Shown here: positions 44,139 to 53,409 of the stretch, one piece after another
Position numbering within the stretch: the first letter of the stretch is position 1
Layout: each line of letters opens with the position of its first letter
Source: Amycolatopsis sp. DSM 110486
Lineage (GTDB): Bacteria; Actinomycetota; Actinomycetes; Mycobacteriales; Pseudonocardiaceae
Length of the DNA stretch: 64,000 nt
Assembly (NCBI RefSeq): GCF_019468465.1
Contig: NZ_CP080519.1
Location: forward strand, 3,053,001-3,117,000
Reading direction: 5' to 3'
Translations under genes and position numbers: made by a program
Notes under the pieces: model-generated
The model's database searches: none
Told to the model about the DNA's origin: nothing
What the model saw: the letters and a program-made list of their open reading frames with translations, nothing else

Positions 44139-44656
44139 TGATCCCTCCCAATTTCAACATTATGAAATTCTGCAAAAGACGTAACGCAAAGAGAGCGAAG
44201 ACCAAATGCGCAGCAATGTAGCGTCTTTCGCCAACTGATTCACCCATAAAGGACGTCCATGATCAATACTCCAGTCGGGTGGCGGAAAAATGTCCGAAAA
44301 CTTACCAAAGTCGCAACGCTGATCACTCCAACGGACTCTTGATCAAGACCCGACCTCCGGCTTTACTCGACAAGCTCGCTGTTCGCGCAGCAGCCACATG
44401 ACACCCGGTCCAGGGAGGAGGCCGGGTAGTCCTCGCATTCTCAAACTGACGTCCGGCCCGGCACTTTGGCGCGCCGAATGCATCCGCCACGCGCGAAGAA
44501 ACGTCACGTGTGAAATCGCAGTCGTGGACACAGCCGAACCTTCGCGCCTGAGGCACAAGGGCCAGCAACCCCCGAACGGGATTGGCTCAGATGCACAATC
44601 CCGATCGCGTGTGCGACGCGTCCCGCGCCGCACACCCACCAAGGAAGGCGCATCCC
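44139..44656. other. Low-GC intergenic region between divergent secreted-protein genes
   Basis: This 518-base gap has notably lower GC over its first 200 bases (many A/T runs such as CAATTTCAACATTATG). No frame has good codon bias. It should hold the promoters of the secreted SH3b-like gene (minus) and the large hydrolase gene (plus). A possible RNA hairpin set is at 44548-44590. Confidence 0.5.
44548..44590 (+). promoter_or_regulatory. Nested stem in the leader of the large hydrolase gene
   Basis: CTGA…GCCA…CCCG-AA-CGGG…TGGC-TCAG nest in order within 43 bases, 67 bases before the ATG. No known riboswitch class is matched with certainty. Confidence 0.25.
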
Positions 44657-47600
44657 ATGAACCGTGCTCGTCGGAGATCGCGTTGGGCGGCCGTCTTGGC
44701 GGCAGCCGGCTTGGTCTGCGGGCTGGCAAGCCCGCAAGCCTCCGCGGCCCCCGCCCGAACAGAACCCACCGCGACGCCAGCCCAAATTCGTGATTCCGTA
44801 CCTCCGGCCGACCGGTCCGCCGTGCTCGGCACGGGCTGGACCGAATCAGCCGACCGCGCGGTGACCACTGCGGGCGACACCTCCGGGTTCCATGTCCTCG
44901 TGGCCGACGCGAAAGACGGCTACGCCTGGCGCACTGCCGCAACGCTCACTGAACCAGTTCCGAGACCAGCGAATGGATCGGACAGGATTGCGTCACCGCG
45001 TCTGGCCGGTTCGCTGCAGTCGTGTACGCACCGCGTGAAGCGGTCAACCACGAAGACCTGTTTCGGGCCGGAGGTCTCACCGCCATTGTCGACTTGAGCA
45101 GCGGCGGTGTCCACAAACTGCCTTTCACAGTAAACCTCGCCTATTACAACCCTGGCTGCGGCGCGGGCGACGAGGTCGTCTTCACCCGAAATTTCACCGC
45201 CGGCGATACCTACAAGTCGCAGCTCGTCACTGTGAACGCCGCCACCGCGAAGACGGTCCGACAGGTCGACGCGACTGGCCAGGTCACGTCCGCAGTGCCC
45301 TTCGGGGACGGCGTTCTTGCCGCCGCCGCGGATGGCCTCGCCACCGTGAGCGCCGACGGGACGCTGAAGCATGTCGCGGATACCACCGACACACCTTTCC
45401 GTCTGAGTGCGGACAAGGACGGCGGGGTCGGTTACGAGATCCGAACGCCGGCCGGTACTGAGATTCACCGGTACACCAAAACCGGCGACGCCCGGATCGC
45501 TCTGGCGCCACTGGACTCCGTACGGGTGAGCCAGATCGCCGGACGTGTGACCGTGCAAGGTCCGGCAGCGACGCGACTGAGGGTGCCGCTGCCGCGCGAC
45601 TGGCAGGCCGCCGACGTGCCGATCGACGCCGATCTTTCGACGACAGGCTCACTCGCGGTCCTGTCGGCGACCAACGTCGAGAGCGCGCCGGACCATCCTG
45701 GCGACCCGACGCCAGTAACGATCAGCACCCAGGTACTGAAAACTGGTGCCCGGCCGCAGTTCGCGGTGCACCCCAACGCCCTGATGCCGTCGGCTGGGCG
45801 AGCTGTCTCGCCCGCAATCGGCACACCGTCGACAGGGGGAAAGAAATCCGCCGCGGTCGATCCATCTACCACCACGACCGACCCTGACCGGGCGTGCGCA
45901 GTTCCCCGCAACGACCCCAAGATCCAGTCACTGCAGCCCACGCCCGAGATGGGCGAGTGGGCCGCTGATCTGGCCGTGAAGGGACAGTTGACAATCCAAC
46001 GCCCAACGGGCTGGAACGGGTCGACGTTGCCGGCATACAGCCCGGAAGGCATGTTCGCGATGCACAAACTCGTCGGCGGCGGACAGGTTCCCGCACAGGT
46101 GCTGCTCGGAGTCATGGCGCAAGAGTCGAACATCTGGCAGTCCGGCATGGACACCGTTGATGGTGAGAGCGGCAACTTCAACCAGGGTGGCTTCTACGGC
46201 AAAGGTGTCGGCGTCGATCGCGTTGACTTCGGCAATGTCGATTGTGGCTACGGCGCGACCCAAGTGACGACTGGCATGACGATAGCCGAAGGAACTTCCG
46301 TATATAAGCCGAATGAACAGGTCGCGCTGACCGTCGACTACGCGGCCAATATCGCCGCCGGCCTGAACATCCTCATCGACAAATGGAATCAGATGAAACA
46401 GCTCGGGATCGTCGTCAACGACGGCGACCCCAGCAAGATCGAAAACTGGTGGTACGCACTCTGGGCCTACAACAGTGGCTGGCACGCACCGGGTGAAGCA
46501 GGCTCAAACGGCGCCTACGGCCTCGGCTGGAGCAACAACATGGCCAACGAGGATTACCCCGCTGACCGCGACGGCTTCCTCGACGCCAGCTACGACGACG
46601 CAAAATACCCCAACCACTGGACGTATCCTGAGCGCGTACTCGGTTGGGCGAAGCACCCACTGCTCCGGCTTGATTGGAAGGCAGGCACGTATGGTGCCGC
46701 CTATCGGCCTGCGCTCTGGCCGAACAGCGGCACGCCCCAGCGACCGCCGCTGGGCACGTTCTGCACCGCCTCAGTGCAATGCGACATGAACCAGATCCAC
46801 AAGCCGGCGCAGTACCCCAGCGACCCTGGCAGCCATTGCCTGCGTGATGACCTGCGTTGCTGGTGGCACACGTCCACGAGCTGGACAAACTGCCCGACCG
46901 CATGCGGCGGCGAGAACGTGCACTACGCGCCCGGTACACCCGAACCGGCTCTCCCGGCCTCACAGTTGCTGTATCGGCCGGACTGCTCCGGTGCCTCGAC
47001 GTTGCCATCCAATGCACTGATCATCGACGATGTGCCGGCTGATGTCACAACAGCTCGCGGTTGCGCCAAGAACTGGACCAATCACGGTTCACTCACCTTC
47101 AAATTCGCAGCGGACAACACCGGCCATTACCCGTCTAAGATCGACTTCCATCAGATCGACGGCGGGTTCGGCGGGCACATGTGGAGTGCTCATGCGTGGA
47201 ACGAGGACAGCCCGAACAGCGCCATACACCGGATCACTGGTACGTGGACCCTCGACCGGCAGATCAGTGGTTGGGCTCGTGTGCTCGTGTATATCCCTGA
47301 TCACCGAGCCCGCACGCCGCAGGCGTCCTACACGGTAAACGGCTCGGACTCCACTTCGCCCACGCGCTCAATTGTCGAAGGCAACTATCTCGACGACGAG
47401 CGCAACCCGGCACCTGGGCACTGGGAGTCTCTCGGCGCGTTCAACTTCCACGGCACCCCGAGCGTGTCGCTGGACAACTTCATCCACTCGCCAGTCGACA
47501 ACACCTGGGAGGACGACATCCGGGACGTGCCCTGGGACGCGCTCGCCTTCCAGCCGCTGCCGGGCAAGCCGGGCGACCAACTGGTCGCACTCGGCGATTC

Positions 47601-48549
47601 CTACGCCTCGGGTGAGGGAGCCAGCGGTGACCCGGTGAACGGCGCCTGGAGCTACTACCGTTCCAGCGACCACGACGGCCGTGACGGCCACGGCGACAAC
47701 CCCAAGCTGCGCGACGCGTGCCACCGCTCGCCAAACGCGTGGGCCCGGCAGATGGTGACTCCTGCCAACCCTGGCCGCACAGTCGGGTCACGCATGGACT
47801 CGTTTGACGTCTCGCTGGATTACCACATGTCCGCCTGCTCCGGCGCGACCACAGACATGCTCCTGCCGGTTCACGGTCCGGGTGATTCAGGCCAGTACCA
47901 AGAGGGCAGGCAGCTTGACCAGGGTTACCTCGACCAGAACACGTCGTTGGTGACCTTCTCCATCGGTGGCAACGACGCCCGATTCACGCCGCTGCTCCAG
48001 CAGTGCATCACTTCGATTTCGCTGTGCCAAGACGAGGTCTTCCAGAACGACGGCGAACCACTCTCGTCGGCCGAACCGAAGGTGATCGACGGGATCGGCG
48101 CAAAGCTGCGAAACGTACTCGACGCGGTCAAGCTCAAGGCACCCAACGCCCGGATCTTGGTAATGGGCTACCCGATCTTGTTCGAACTGTCCGGAGAATG
48201 CATTCCGGGCATCGGCACCGAGGAGGCACCGTGGATCACCGAGATGAACAACCGTCTCGACGACGTACTCGGCTCGGCAGTGGCGAGCGCGAAGTCAGCC
48301 GGGACAAACGCGGTCTGGGCTGATCCGCGAGCGGCTTTCAAGGGCCGAGGTGCGTGCGGTGACGACGCCGCCGGAGCACCAGAAGGCACCGAGGTCATCC
48401 ACCGGATCGTGTTGTCGCTGACGCGCGGGGACAGCCCAATCTTCCAGTTGGGGACGATCGGGGTTGTATCGCAGCAGACTCTGCATCCGACGGTCCAGGG
48501 TGCTCAGGTCTACGCGAGTGTCGCTTCGTCGACGCTCGCGGCTGCGTAA
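44657..48549 (+). CDS. Large secreted lytic transglycosylase / golvesin-like / SGNH hydrolase, with frameshift
   Basis: The ATG at 44657 (GGAAGG upstream) starts a Tat-like signal peptide (NRARRRSRWAAVLAAAGLVC) and about 100 residues in one frame. Near 44953-44960 the homologous sequence (ETSEWIGQDCVTASGRFAAV) continues in the -1 frame to 48549, so one base is missing, by mutation or sequencing error. Later parts are a beta-propeller-like region, a transglycosylase-like domain (VLLGVMAQESN, WYALWAYNSG), a golvesin-like domain, and a C-terminal SGNH hydrolase with ALGDSYASGEG, FSIGGNDARF and LHPTVQG. Complete length would be about 1297 residues. The set resembles NocE-type secreted proteins. 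Uninterrupted, it would act on cell-wall material outside the cell. Confidence 0.75.
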
Positions 48550-48582
48550 TCCGCAGCCAGAGACCAAGCTCCACGGCCACGA

Positions 48583-48614
48583 GGGGCCGCAGGCATCGAA
48601 CTGCGGCCCCTTCC
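48583..48614 (+). terminator. Terminator after the large hydrolase gene
   Basis: GGGGCCGCAG and CTGCGGCCCC are a perfect 10-bp stem with an 8-base loop followed by TTCC. Confidence 0.8.
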
Positions 48615-48751
48615 GGCTTGGACGTCGCGACGAGAGTGCAGTGGTCCGGGCTGCGAAACAGCCCCTCGGCTCCTTCCACGGCGGAGGAATGCCCGCGGTG
48701 CGTCAGCCCCCTTGAGCTCCGCGATCGTCACCAGACCAGACGTCGTGGCAT

Positions 48752-48757
48752 TACAAT
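48752..48757 (+). promoter_or_regulatory. Leaderless -10 element TACAAT
   Basis: TACAAT ends 6 bases before the GTG at 48764. Confidence 0.45.
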
Positions 48758-48763
48758 TTCGGA

Positions 48764-49240
48764 GTGATGCGCTTGCGAAGGATGCTGGCCGGCGCGTGCG
48801 GCCTGATGGTGCTGGCGGTATGCGGTACCGCCTGTGCCAGTCCGGCTGACAAGCTACAACCGATTGCCACGAGCGCCGTGCGGGAGAAGGCTTCAGGCGC
48901 GCTCGGCGAGTTGCGCGGCGCAACTCCGCGCACACCAGAGTCGATTGAGCGGGCCGTCGCGAATGTCCTGCTCAAATGGAACACTGGTGGTGCCACTGTG
49001 CTGCTCGAGAAGGACGTCCCGGTCACCGGCCGGTTCACCGCCCGCTTTGCGTTTCTCGCGTTGGTGGGTGATGGTTTCGTCGGACAGTACGTGCAGTACG
49101 CGGTGCGGCTCTGCGTGTCCTACTCCGGCGAGGTGGGTCGAATCGGCTCAGTGGAAATGGCCGACCTGACCTGCCCCCCTGGCTTGCCCGACCCGAGTGA
49201 CAGCGTGCCGGTGGATCGGGACGTCAAGCTCACCGGCTGA
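48764..49240 (+). CDS. Small secreted protein or lipoprotein of unknown function
   Basis: A 158-residue protein with an N-terminal signal (LRRMLAGACGLMVLAVCGTA then CASPAD). The Cys after G-T-A could be a lipidation site, though the lipobox is weak. The rest is not recognised: a helical stretch (SPADKLQPIATSAVREKASG, PESIERAVANVLLKWNTGG) and beta segments with FTARFAFLALVGDGFVGQYV and two Cys. GTG 48764 and ATG 48767 are equal candidates; a TACAAT -10 favours the first. It converges with the kinase gene, so a link to that sensor is only positional. Confidence 0.65.
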   Translation: MMRLRRMLAGACGLMVLAVCGTACASPADKLQPIATSAVREKASGALGELRGATPRTPESIERAVANVLLKWNTGGATVLLEKDVPVTGRFTARFAFLALVGDGFVGQYVQYAVRLCVSYSGEVGRIGSVEMADLTCPPGLPDPSDSVPVDRDVKLTG

Positions 49241-49300
49241 CTGCCACCCTGTTCTCCACGGTTACTCAGAAGGAGGGTCACCGGGTGAGCCGGCGCGGCG

Positions 49301-51304
49301 TCAGAACTTCGGCAGGTCTTGAAGGATGACCTCGTTCCACCAGAGGTACATCCGGTCGCGCTCCTGGGGCGTCGACACGCCGTCGAAGACGAGGACGCCG
49401 AGGGTGTGGGTGCGGGCGTCCGTGTAGACGAACGTGTCGTCGTAGCAGGTGATGAAATCGCCGGCGTGGGGAACGTTGGCACCGGACCGGTTGTAGGAGC
49501 CCCAGATTCCGGGGTGTTTCACGGGGTCGCAGCCGCCGTGGTCGTCGTCGCGAGTGAGGTCGCGGAGCTGAACCATGCCTTCGAAGAAGGCGGCCATCGT
49601 GGCTTCGTCGGGGAACTGGTTGAAGTGCGCCTGAGTCGGCTGGTGGAGCATGACGTTTCCGGACCGGAAATCGCCGGCGAGCGACTTCGTGCAGTACGCC
49701 GCGCCGGTCGCGCCCTGCACCGGTTGGGCCGACGTGCAACCGCCGCCCTGGTAGGTGGCCGGCACCGGCACATTCCCGTTGGGCGCGTTCGCTGACTTCG
49801 GCGGGCCGCTCGACGACGACGGAGGGCTGGACGGACTACTCGGGGTGGTGGTCTCGTTGTCCGTGCTGGGCGGACCCGGCGCACTCGACGACGGCGTCGA
49901 CGGCGGGGTCGACGTGCCGCCACCCGCCTCGGCTTGGCCCTGGCTGCGGATGATCAGCACCGTCGCGACGACCGCGACCACCACCACGACCGCCACCACC
50001 GCCGTGATCACTGCCCCCTTGCGCGACTTCCGCGGTGGCACCGGCGCCGGCCGCGTCGGCGGAGGCGGCCCGCCCTGCCACGACGGCGCCCCGGAAGCCA
50101 AGGGGATCGGCGTGTTCAACGATGTCGCCGGAACGCCCGCGGACGTCGCGGGACCGTTCGGGAAGGCGTGCCCACCGGTGAACACCCCCGACGGCGGCCC
50201 GGCCCACGTGCTCGGCCCAGCCGAAAACCCGGGCGGTGGCGTACTCGGCGCTCCGGCGAGCGTGTCGGGAAGGACCGCACTCGGAGGCGGAGTGCTCGGC
50301 GCTCCGGCACCCAACCCAGCCGACCCCGAATCCGGCCCGGCAGCCGAGCCGGAAACCGATCCAGGCGCACCCGGCGCCCCGGCTGATCCGGAACCCGCCG
50401 CAGCCGACCCCGGCCCCGGCGAGCCGCCGCCAAGCTCCCCCCGCTGCCAAACCGGCGCACTCGTCTCCGCACTCAACGCCGTCGGCCCCGACGCGTCCGC
50501 CAGCGCCGCGGTCACCGCCGCCGCGAAGGCGCCCGCTGTCGGGTAGCGGTCGGCGGGTTCCTTCGCCATCCCCCGTGACACCACGTCGTCGAGAGCGCGC
50601 GGCAGGTCCCGTCGCGCGGCGGACAGGAGTGGCGGCGGAGCGGTCAGGTGAGCGCCCATCTGTGCCACGGCGCCGTCCACCGGAAACGGCCGATGGCCTG
50701 TCAGGCACTCGTAGAACACGCAAGCCAGCGCGTACACGTCGACGGACCCGTCGAGCGGCTTGTCGCCAAATCGCTCCGGCGCCATGTAGTCCAGGGTGCC
50801 GATCACGTTGCCCGTGCCCGTGATCGACGTCACGGCGCCCGACATCGAGCGGGCGATGCCGAAGTCGACCAAATACACAAAATCACCGTCGGTGACGAGG
50901 ATGTTCGACGTCTTCACGTCGCGGTGCACGAGGCCGTCGGCGTGGGCGGCGTCGAGCGCGCTCGCGACCTGCGTGATCAGGCCGGCCGCGCGTACGGCGG
51001 TCAACGGTCCCACCGCGATCAGGTCTTTCAGGTCCTGGCCCTCGACCAGGCGCATGTCGAGGTAGAGCCGGCCGTCGATCTCGCCGTACGCGTGGATCGG
51101 GATGACGTGCGGCTCGCGCAGCCGCGCCACCACCTGCGACTCGCGCCGGAAGCGCGCGCGAAACGCCTCGTCGGCCACGTACGCGTCGGAAAGCCGCTTC
51201 AGCGCGACGACGCGGTCGTGCGTGGTGTCGTAGGCGCGGTGCACCTCGCCCATCCCGCCGCGGCCCAGCAACGCCTCGATCCGGTACGGCCCGAACTGTT
51301 CCAT
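49301..51304 (-). CDS. Transmembrane Ser/Thr protein kinase (PknB/PknD type)
   Basis: A 667-residue receptor kinase. The kinase domain (about 1-265) is complete: [39 protein letters not shown] long Ala/Gly/Pro/Ser linker (about 280-430) precedes one membrane helix ([20 protein letters not shown], about 445-470). Outside is another Pro/Ser/Thr stretch and a sensor domain of about 155 residues with four Cys ([29 protein letters not shown]), probably two disulfides. It is not the PASTA or propeller type. ATG 51304 follows GGGGAGA. The ligand is unknown. Confidence 0.92.
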   Translation of the reverse strand: MEQFGPYRIEALLGRGGMGEVHRAYDTTHDRVVALKRLSDAYVADEAFRARFRRESQVVARLREPHVIPIHAYGEIDGRLYLDMRLVEGQDLKDLIAVGPLTAVRAAGLITQVASALDAAHADGLVHRDVKTSNILVTDGDFVYLVDFGIARSMSGAVTSITGTGNVIGTLDYMAPERFGDKPLDGSVDVYALACVFYECLTGHRPFPVDGAVAQMGAHLTAPPPLLSAARRDLPRALDDVVSRGMAKEPADRYPTAGAFAAAVTAALADASGPTALSAETSAPVWQRGELGGGSPGPGSAAAGSGSAGAPGAPGSVSGSAAGPDSGSAGLGAGAPSTPPPSAVLPDTLAGAPSTPPPGFSAGPSTWAGPPSGVFTGGHAFPNGPATSAGVPATSLNTPIPLASGAPSWQGGPPPPTRPAPVPPRKSRKGAVITAVVAVVVVVAVVATVLIIRSQGQAEAGGGTSTPPSTPSSSAPGPPSTDNETTTPSSPSSPPSSSSGPPKSANAPNGNVPVPATYQGGGCTSAQPVQGATGAAYCTKSLAGDFRSGNVMLHQPTQAHFNQFPDEATMAAFFEGMVQLRDLTRDDDHGGCDPVKHPGIWGSYNRSGANVPHAGDFITCYDDTFVYTDARTHTLGVLVFDGVSTPQERDRMYLWWNEVILQDLPKF

Positions 51305-51475
51305 CGTTCTCCCCAAGCCCCCCGGCTTGTCACCCGTACTCGGGCCGACGCAGATGCTAACCAGCCCGTTCCCAGGAACCGGCCGGTGTCACCCAACTGT
51401 TGAGCACGCGATCGGATACCAAAAGCACGCTCGGTGATCATCGCTGCCCGCAAGCCCAGGAACACGCCGACCACG

Positions 51476-51481
51476 TATCCT
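51476..51481 (+). promoter_or_regulatory. Leaderless -10 element TATCCT
   Basis: TATCCT ends 6 bases before the GTG at 51488. Confidence 0.45.
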
Positions 51482-51487
51482 CGCCTT

Positions 51488-52456
51488 GTGAGCACGCTCA
51501 GTAACACCAGTACCGCCAAGAAGCTCGCTGTGGGGACCCTCGCGCTCGGGACCGCGACACTCGGTTACGCCGTGGGCGTCGAACGACGGCGGTTCACCCT
51601 CCGCACGGCCGAGCTGCCCGTGCTGGCGCCCGGCTCGAAGCCGTTCACGATCCTGCACGTCTCCGACCTGCACATGCTCCCCGGACACCGCGCGAAACAA
51701 CGCTGGGTGGCCGCGCTGGACCGGCTCGAACCCGACCTCGTCGTGAACACCGGCGACAACCTCTCGCACCGCACGGCCGTGCCGTCGGTGCTGCGCGCGC
51801 TCGGCCCGCTGCTCGACCGGCCCGGCGTGTTCGTCTTCGGCAGCAACGACTACTACGCGCCCAAGCCGAAGAACCCCGCCCGCTACCTCATGCCGAAGGG
51901 CAAGAAGAAGCGCATCCACGGCACGAAGCTCCCGTGGCGCGATCTGCGCGCGGCGTTCGTCGAGCACGGCTGGACCGACCTCACCCACTCGCGCCACACG
52001 CTCGACGTCGCGGGCCAGGCCGTGTTCGCCGCCGGTCTCGACGACCCGCACCTGCACCGCGACCGTTACCGCGAGATCGCCGGCCCGGCTGACGCGGGCG
52101 CCGTCGTCCGCCTCGGTGTCACGCACTCGCCCGAGCCGCGCGTGCTCGACCCGTTCGCCACGGACGGTTACGACCTTGTCCTCGCCGGCCACACTCACGG
52201 CGGCCAGCTGCGCTTGCCCGGCTACGGCGCCCTCGTGACCAACTGCGAGCTCGACCGCACCCGCGCCCGCGGCGCCTCCCGCTGGGGCGCGCACATGTGG
52301 CTGCACGTCTCGGCGGGCTTGGGCACGTCGCCGTACGCGCCCGCGCGCTTCGCCTGCCCGCCGGAAGCGAGCCTGTTGACGCTGGTTCCGCGCGGATCCG
52401 GGGCCGCCGAAAGCCGTAAGGCAACCCCGCGCAAACCCGCTCGGACCGTCAGCTAA
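51488..52456 (+). CDS. Calcineurin-like metallophosphoesterase
   Basis: A 322-residue protein with an N-terminal membrane helix (about 13-30) and a YkuE-like phosphoesterase domain. Metal motifs in order are HVSDLHM (D-x-H), NTGDNL (GD), FGSNDYY in the place of the usual GNHD, VTHSP (H) and LAGHTHGGQ (GHTH). So the GNHD Asn-His pair has become Ser-Asn, still offering an Asn. Substrate is unknown; family members cleave phosphodiesters at the membrane surface. It matches Rv3683 in position, right after ponA2 in mycobacteria and before tRNA-Pro here. Confidence 0.9.
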   Translation: MSTLSNTSTAKKLAVGTLALGTATLGYAVGVERRRFTLRTAELPVLAPGSKPFTILHVSDLHMLPGHRAKQRWVAALDRLEPDLVVNTGDNLSHRTAVPSVLRALGPLLDRPGVFVFGSNDYYAPKPKNPARYLMPKGKKKRIHGTKLPWRDLRAAFVEHGWTDLTHSRHTLDVAGQAVFAAGLDDPHLHRDRYREIAGPADAGAVVRLGVTHSPEPRVLDPFATDGYDLVLAGHTHGGQLRLPGYGALVTNCELDRTRARGASRWGAHMWLHVSAGLGTSPYAPARFACPPEASLLTLVPRGSGAAESRKATPRKPARTVS

Positions 52457-52485
52457 ACTTCTCCACGACCCGTTAAGCAGTACCT

Positions 52486-52559
52486 CGGGGTGTGGCGCAG
52501 CTTGGTAGCGTGCCTCGTTCGGGTCGAGGAGGTCGTGGGTTCGAATCCCGCCACCCCGA
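52486..52559 (+). tRNA. tRNA-Pro (anticodon CGG)
   Basis: A 74-base cloverleaf. The acceptor arms are CGGGGTG and CACCCCG with discriminator A, the D stem GCGC/GCGT has one G-U pair, the anticodon stem CCTCG/CGAGG carries loop TTCGGGT (anticodon 52520-52522), and the T arm is GTGGG-TTCGAAT-CCCGC. No CCA is encoded. It reads codon CCG, common in this GC-rich genome. A terminator follows at 52564. Confidence 0.97.
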
Positions 52560-52563
52560 CGTT

Positions 52564-52599
52564 AAGGAAGGCCCTCGTCTCGCGACGGGGGCCTTCCTT
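52564..52599 (+). terminator. Terminator after tRNA-Pro
   Basis: AAGGAAGGCCC and GGGCCTTCCTT are a perfect 11-bp stem with a 14-base loop. Confidence 0.85.
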
Positions 52600-52642
52600 C
52601 GTTTCGCGTGTGATCTCCGGGGATCGAACCCCCAGACCCCCG

Positions 52643-52664
52643 CCAGGGAGGCTCCGCCCCCTGG
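52643..52664. repeat. GC-rich intergenic hairpin
   Basis: CCAGGGAGGC pairs with GCCCCCTGG around TCC with one bulged base. Flanking CAGACCCCCG and TGGACCCCCG are near direct repeats. Such hairpins are widespread in actinomycete intergenic DNA; this one separates tRNA-Pro from the converging methyltransferase gene. Confidence 0.5.
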
Positions 52665-52682
52665 ACCCCCGAAGACGGTGTG

Positions 52683-53369
52683 TCACTTCGTGGCGGTGAG
52701 TTCCGTCCAGCACTGGAGGAAGTCGCCGGGGCCGGCCGTGCGCGTCCAGGAGTAGGCCGAGCGCGCGGCGGACGTGAGCTGGTCGCGGTCCGGGTGGTCC
52801 AGATCCGCGAGCGCCGTGGCCAGTGCCTGCTCGACGAACGACGCCAGATCCCGGTACGCCAGGTCGGAGCGGTGCCGGGTCCGCGCGACGACCTCGGTGA
52901 AGCCACTGTCGGACACCTGGTCGGCAATGGTCCGGCCCGCGAACGGGTTGGCGCCGGAACGCCGCAGCAGCAGGTAGTAGCCGCGCAGGGCCGCGTCGAC
53001 GTTGGCCGATTTCGGGCGCAGCCGCGCGCGGCCCCAGTCCGAAGTGGACAGCGCCAGCCGGCCACCCGGCCGGAGCACGCGGTGCAGCTCGGCGAGCACT
53101 CCCGCGGGGTCAGGCAGGCGTTCGAGTAGGGCGTGGGAGAAGGCGACGTCGGCGGACGACGTGGGGAACGGCAGGTCGAGCGGGTCGGTCACGACGTAGT
53201 CCACTGTGGACTGGCCGCTCCCGAAACCCAGCGTGATCGTGCCGTGCCCGCAGCCCAGGTCGACCACCCGCATGCCCGGCGTGAAGAGCGCCTGCGCGAA
53301 CGCCGCCCGCTCCACCGCCGTGCGTGCCGCACTCCTCGACGCCGCGTCCCGCGTGTATCCCTCCAGCAC
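52683..53369 (-). CDS. Class I SAM-dependent methyltransferase
   Basis: A 228-residue methyltransferase. Motif I is VVDLGCGHGTITLGF (about residues 36-50), the acidic residue after strand 2 is in VVTDPLDLPF, and motif post-II is ADVAFSHALLERLPDP with LAELHRVLRPGGRLAL. The C terminus (FLQCWTELTATK) is like that of Ubie-type proteins. GTG 53369 is preferred because a TACTGT -10 lies exactly 7 bases upstream; GTG 53378 and longer frames are alternatives. Substrate unknown. Divergent from the S9 peptidase gene. Confidence 0.87.
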   Translation of the reverse strand: MLEGYTRDAASRSAARTAVERAAFAQALFTPGMRVVDLGCGHGTITLGFGSGQSTVDYVVTDPLDLPFPTSSADVAFSHALLERLPDPAGVLAELHRVLRPGGRLALSTSDWGRARLRPKSANVDAALRGYYLLLRRSGANPFAGRTIADQVSDSGFTEVVARTRHRSDLAYRDLASFVEQALATALADLDHPDRDQLTSAARSAYSWTRTAGPGDFLQCWTELTATK

Positions 53370-53376
53370 CCGGCAC

Positions 53377-53382
53377 ACAGTA
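53377..53382 (-). promoter_or_regulatory. Leaderless -10 element TACTGT
   Basis: TACTGT on the minus strand ends 7 bases before the GTG at 53369. Confidence 0.45.
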
Positions 53383-53397
53383 CGGCCACCAGGGTGG

Positions 53398-53403
53398 CAG
53401 GAT
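53398..53403 (+). promoter_or_regulatory. Leaderless -10-like element CAGGAT
   Basis: CAGGAT ends 6 bases before the GTG at 53410. Confidence 0.35.
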
Positions 53404-53409
53404 CGAGGG

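Noticed and set aside
44500..44656. SAM- or c-di-AMP-type riboswitch before the large hydrolase gene
   Set aside because: A few bases (GCCAGCAACC) recall SAM riboswitches, but the required core helices are not present.
44941..44970. Programmed -1 frameshift in the large hydrolase gene
   Set aside because: No slippery heptamer or downstream pseudoknot is apparent; a missing base is simpler.
52486..52700. Genomic island integrated at tRNA-Pro
   Set aside because: No integrase, no duplicated tRNA 3' end, and ordinary chromosomal genes follow.
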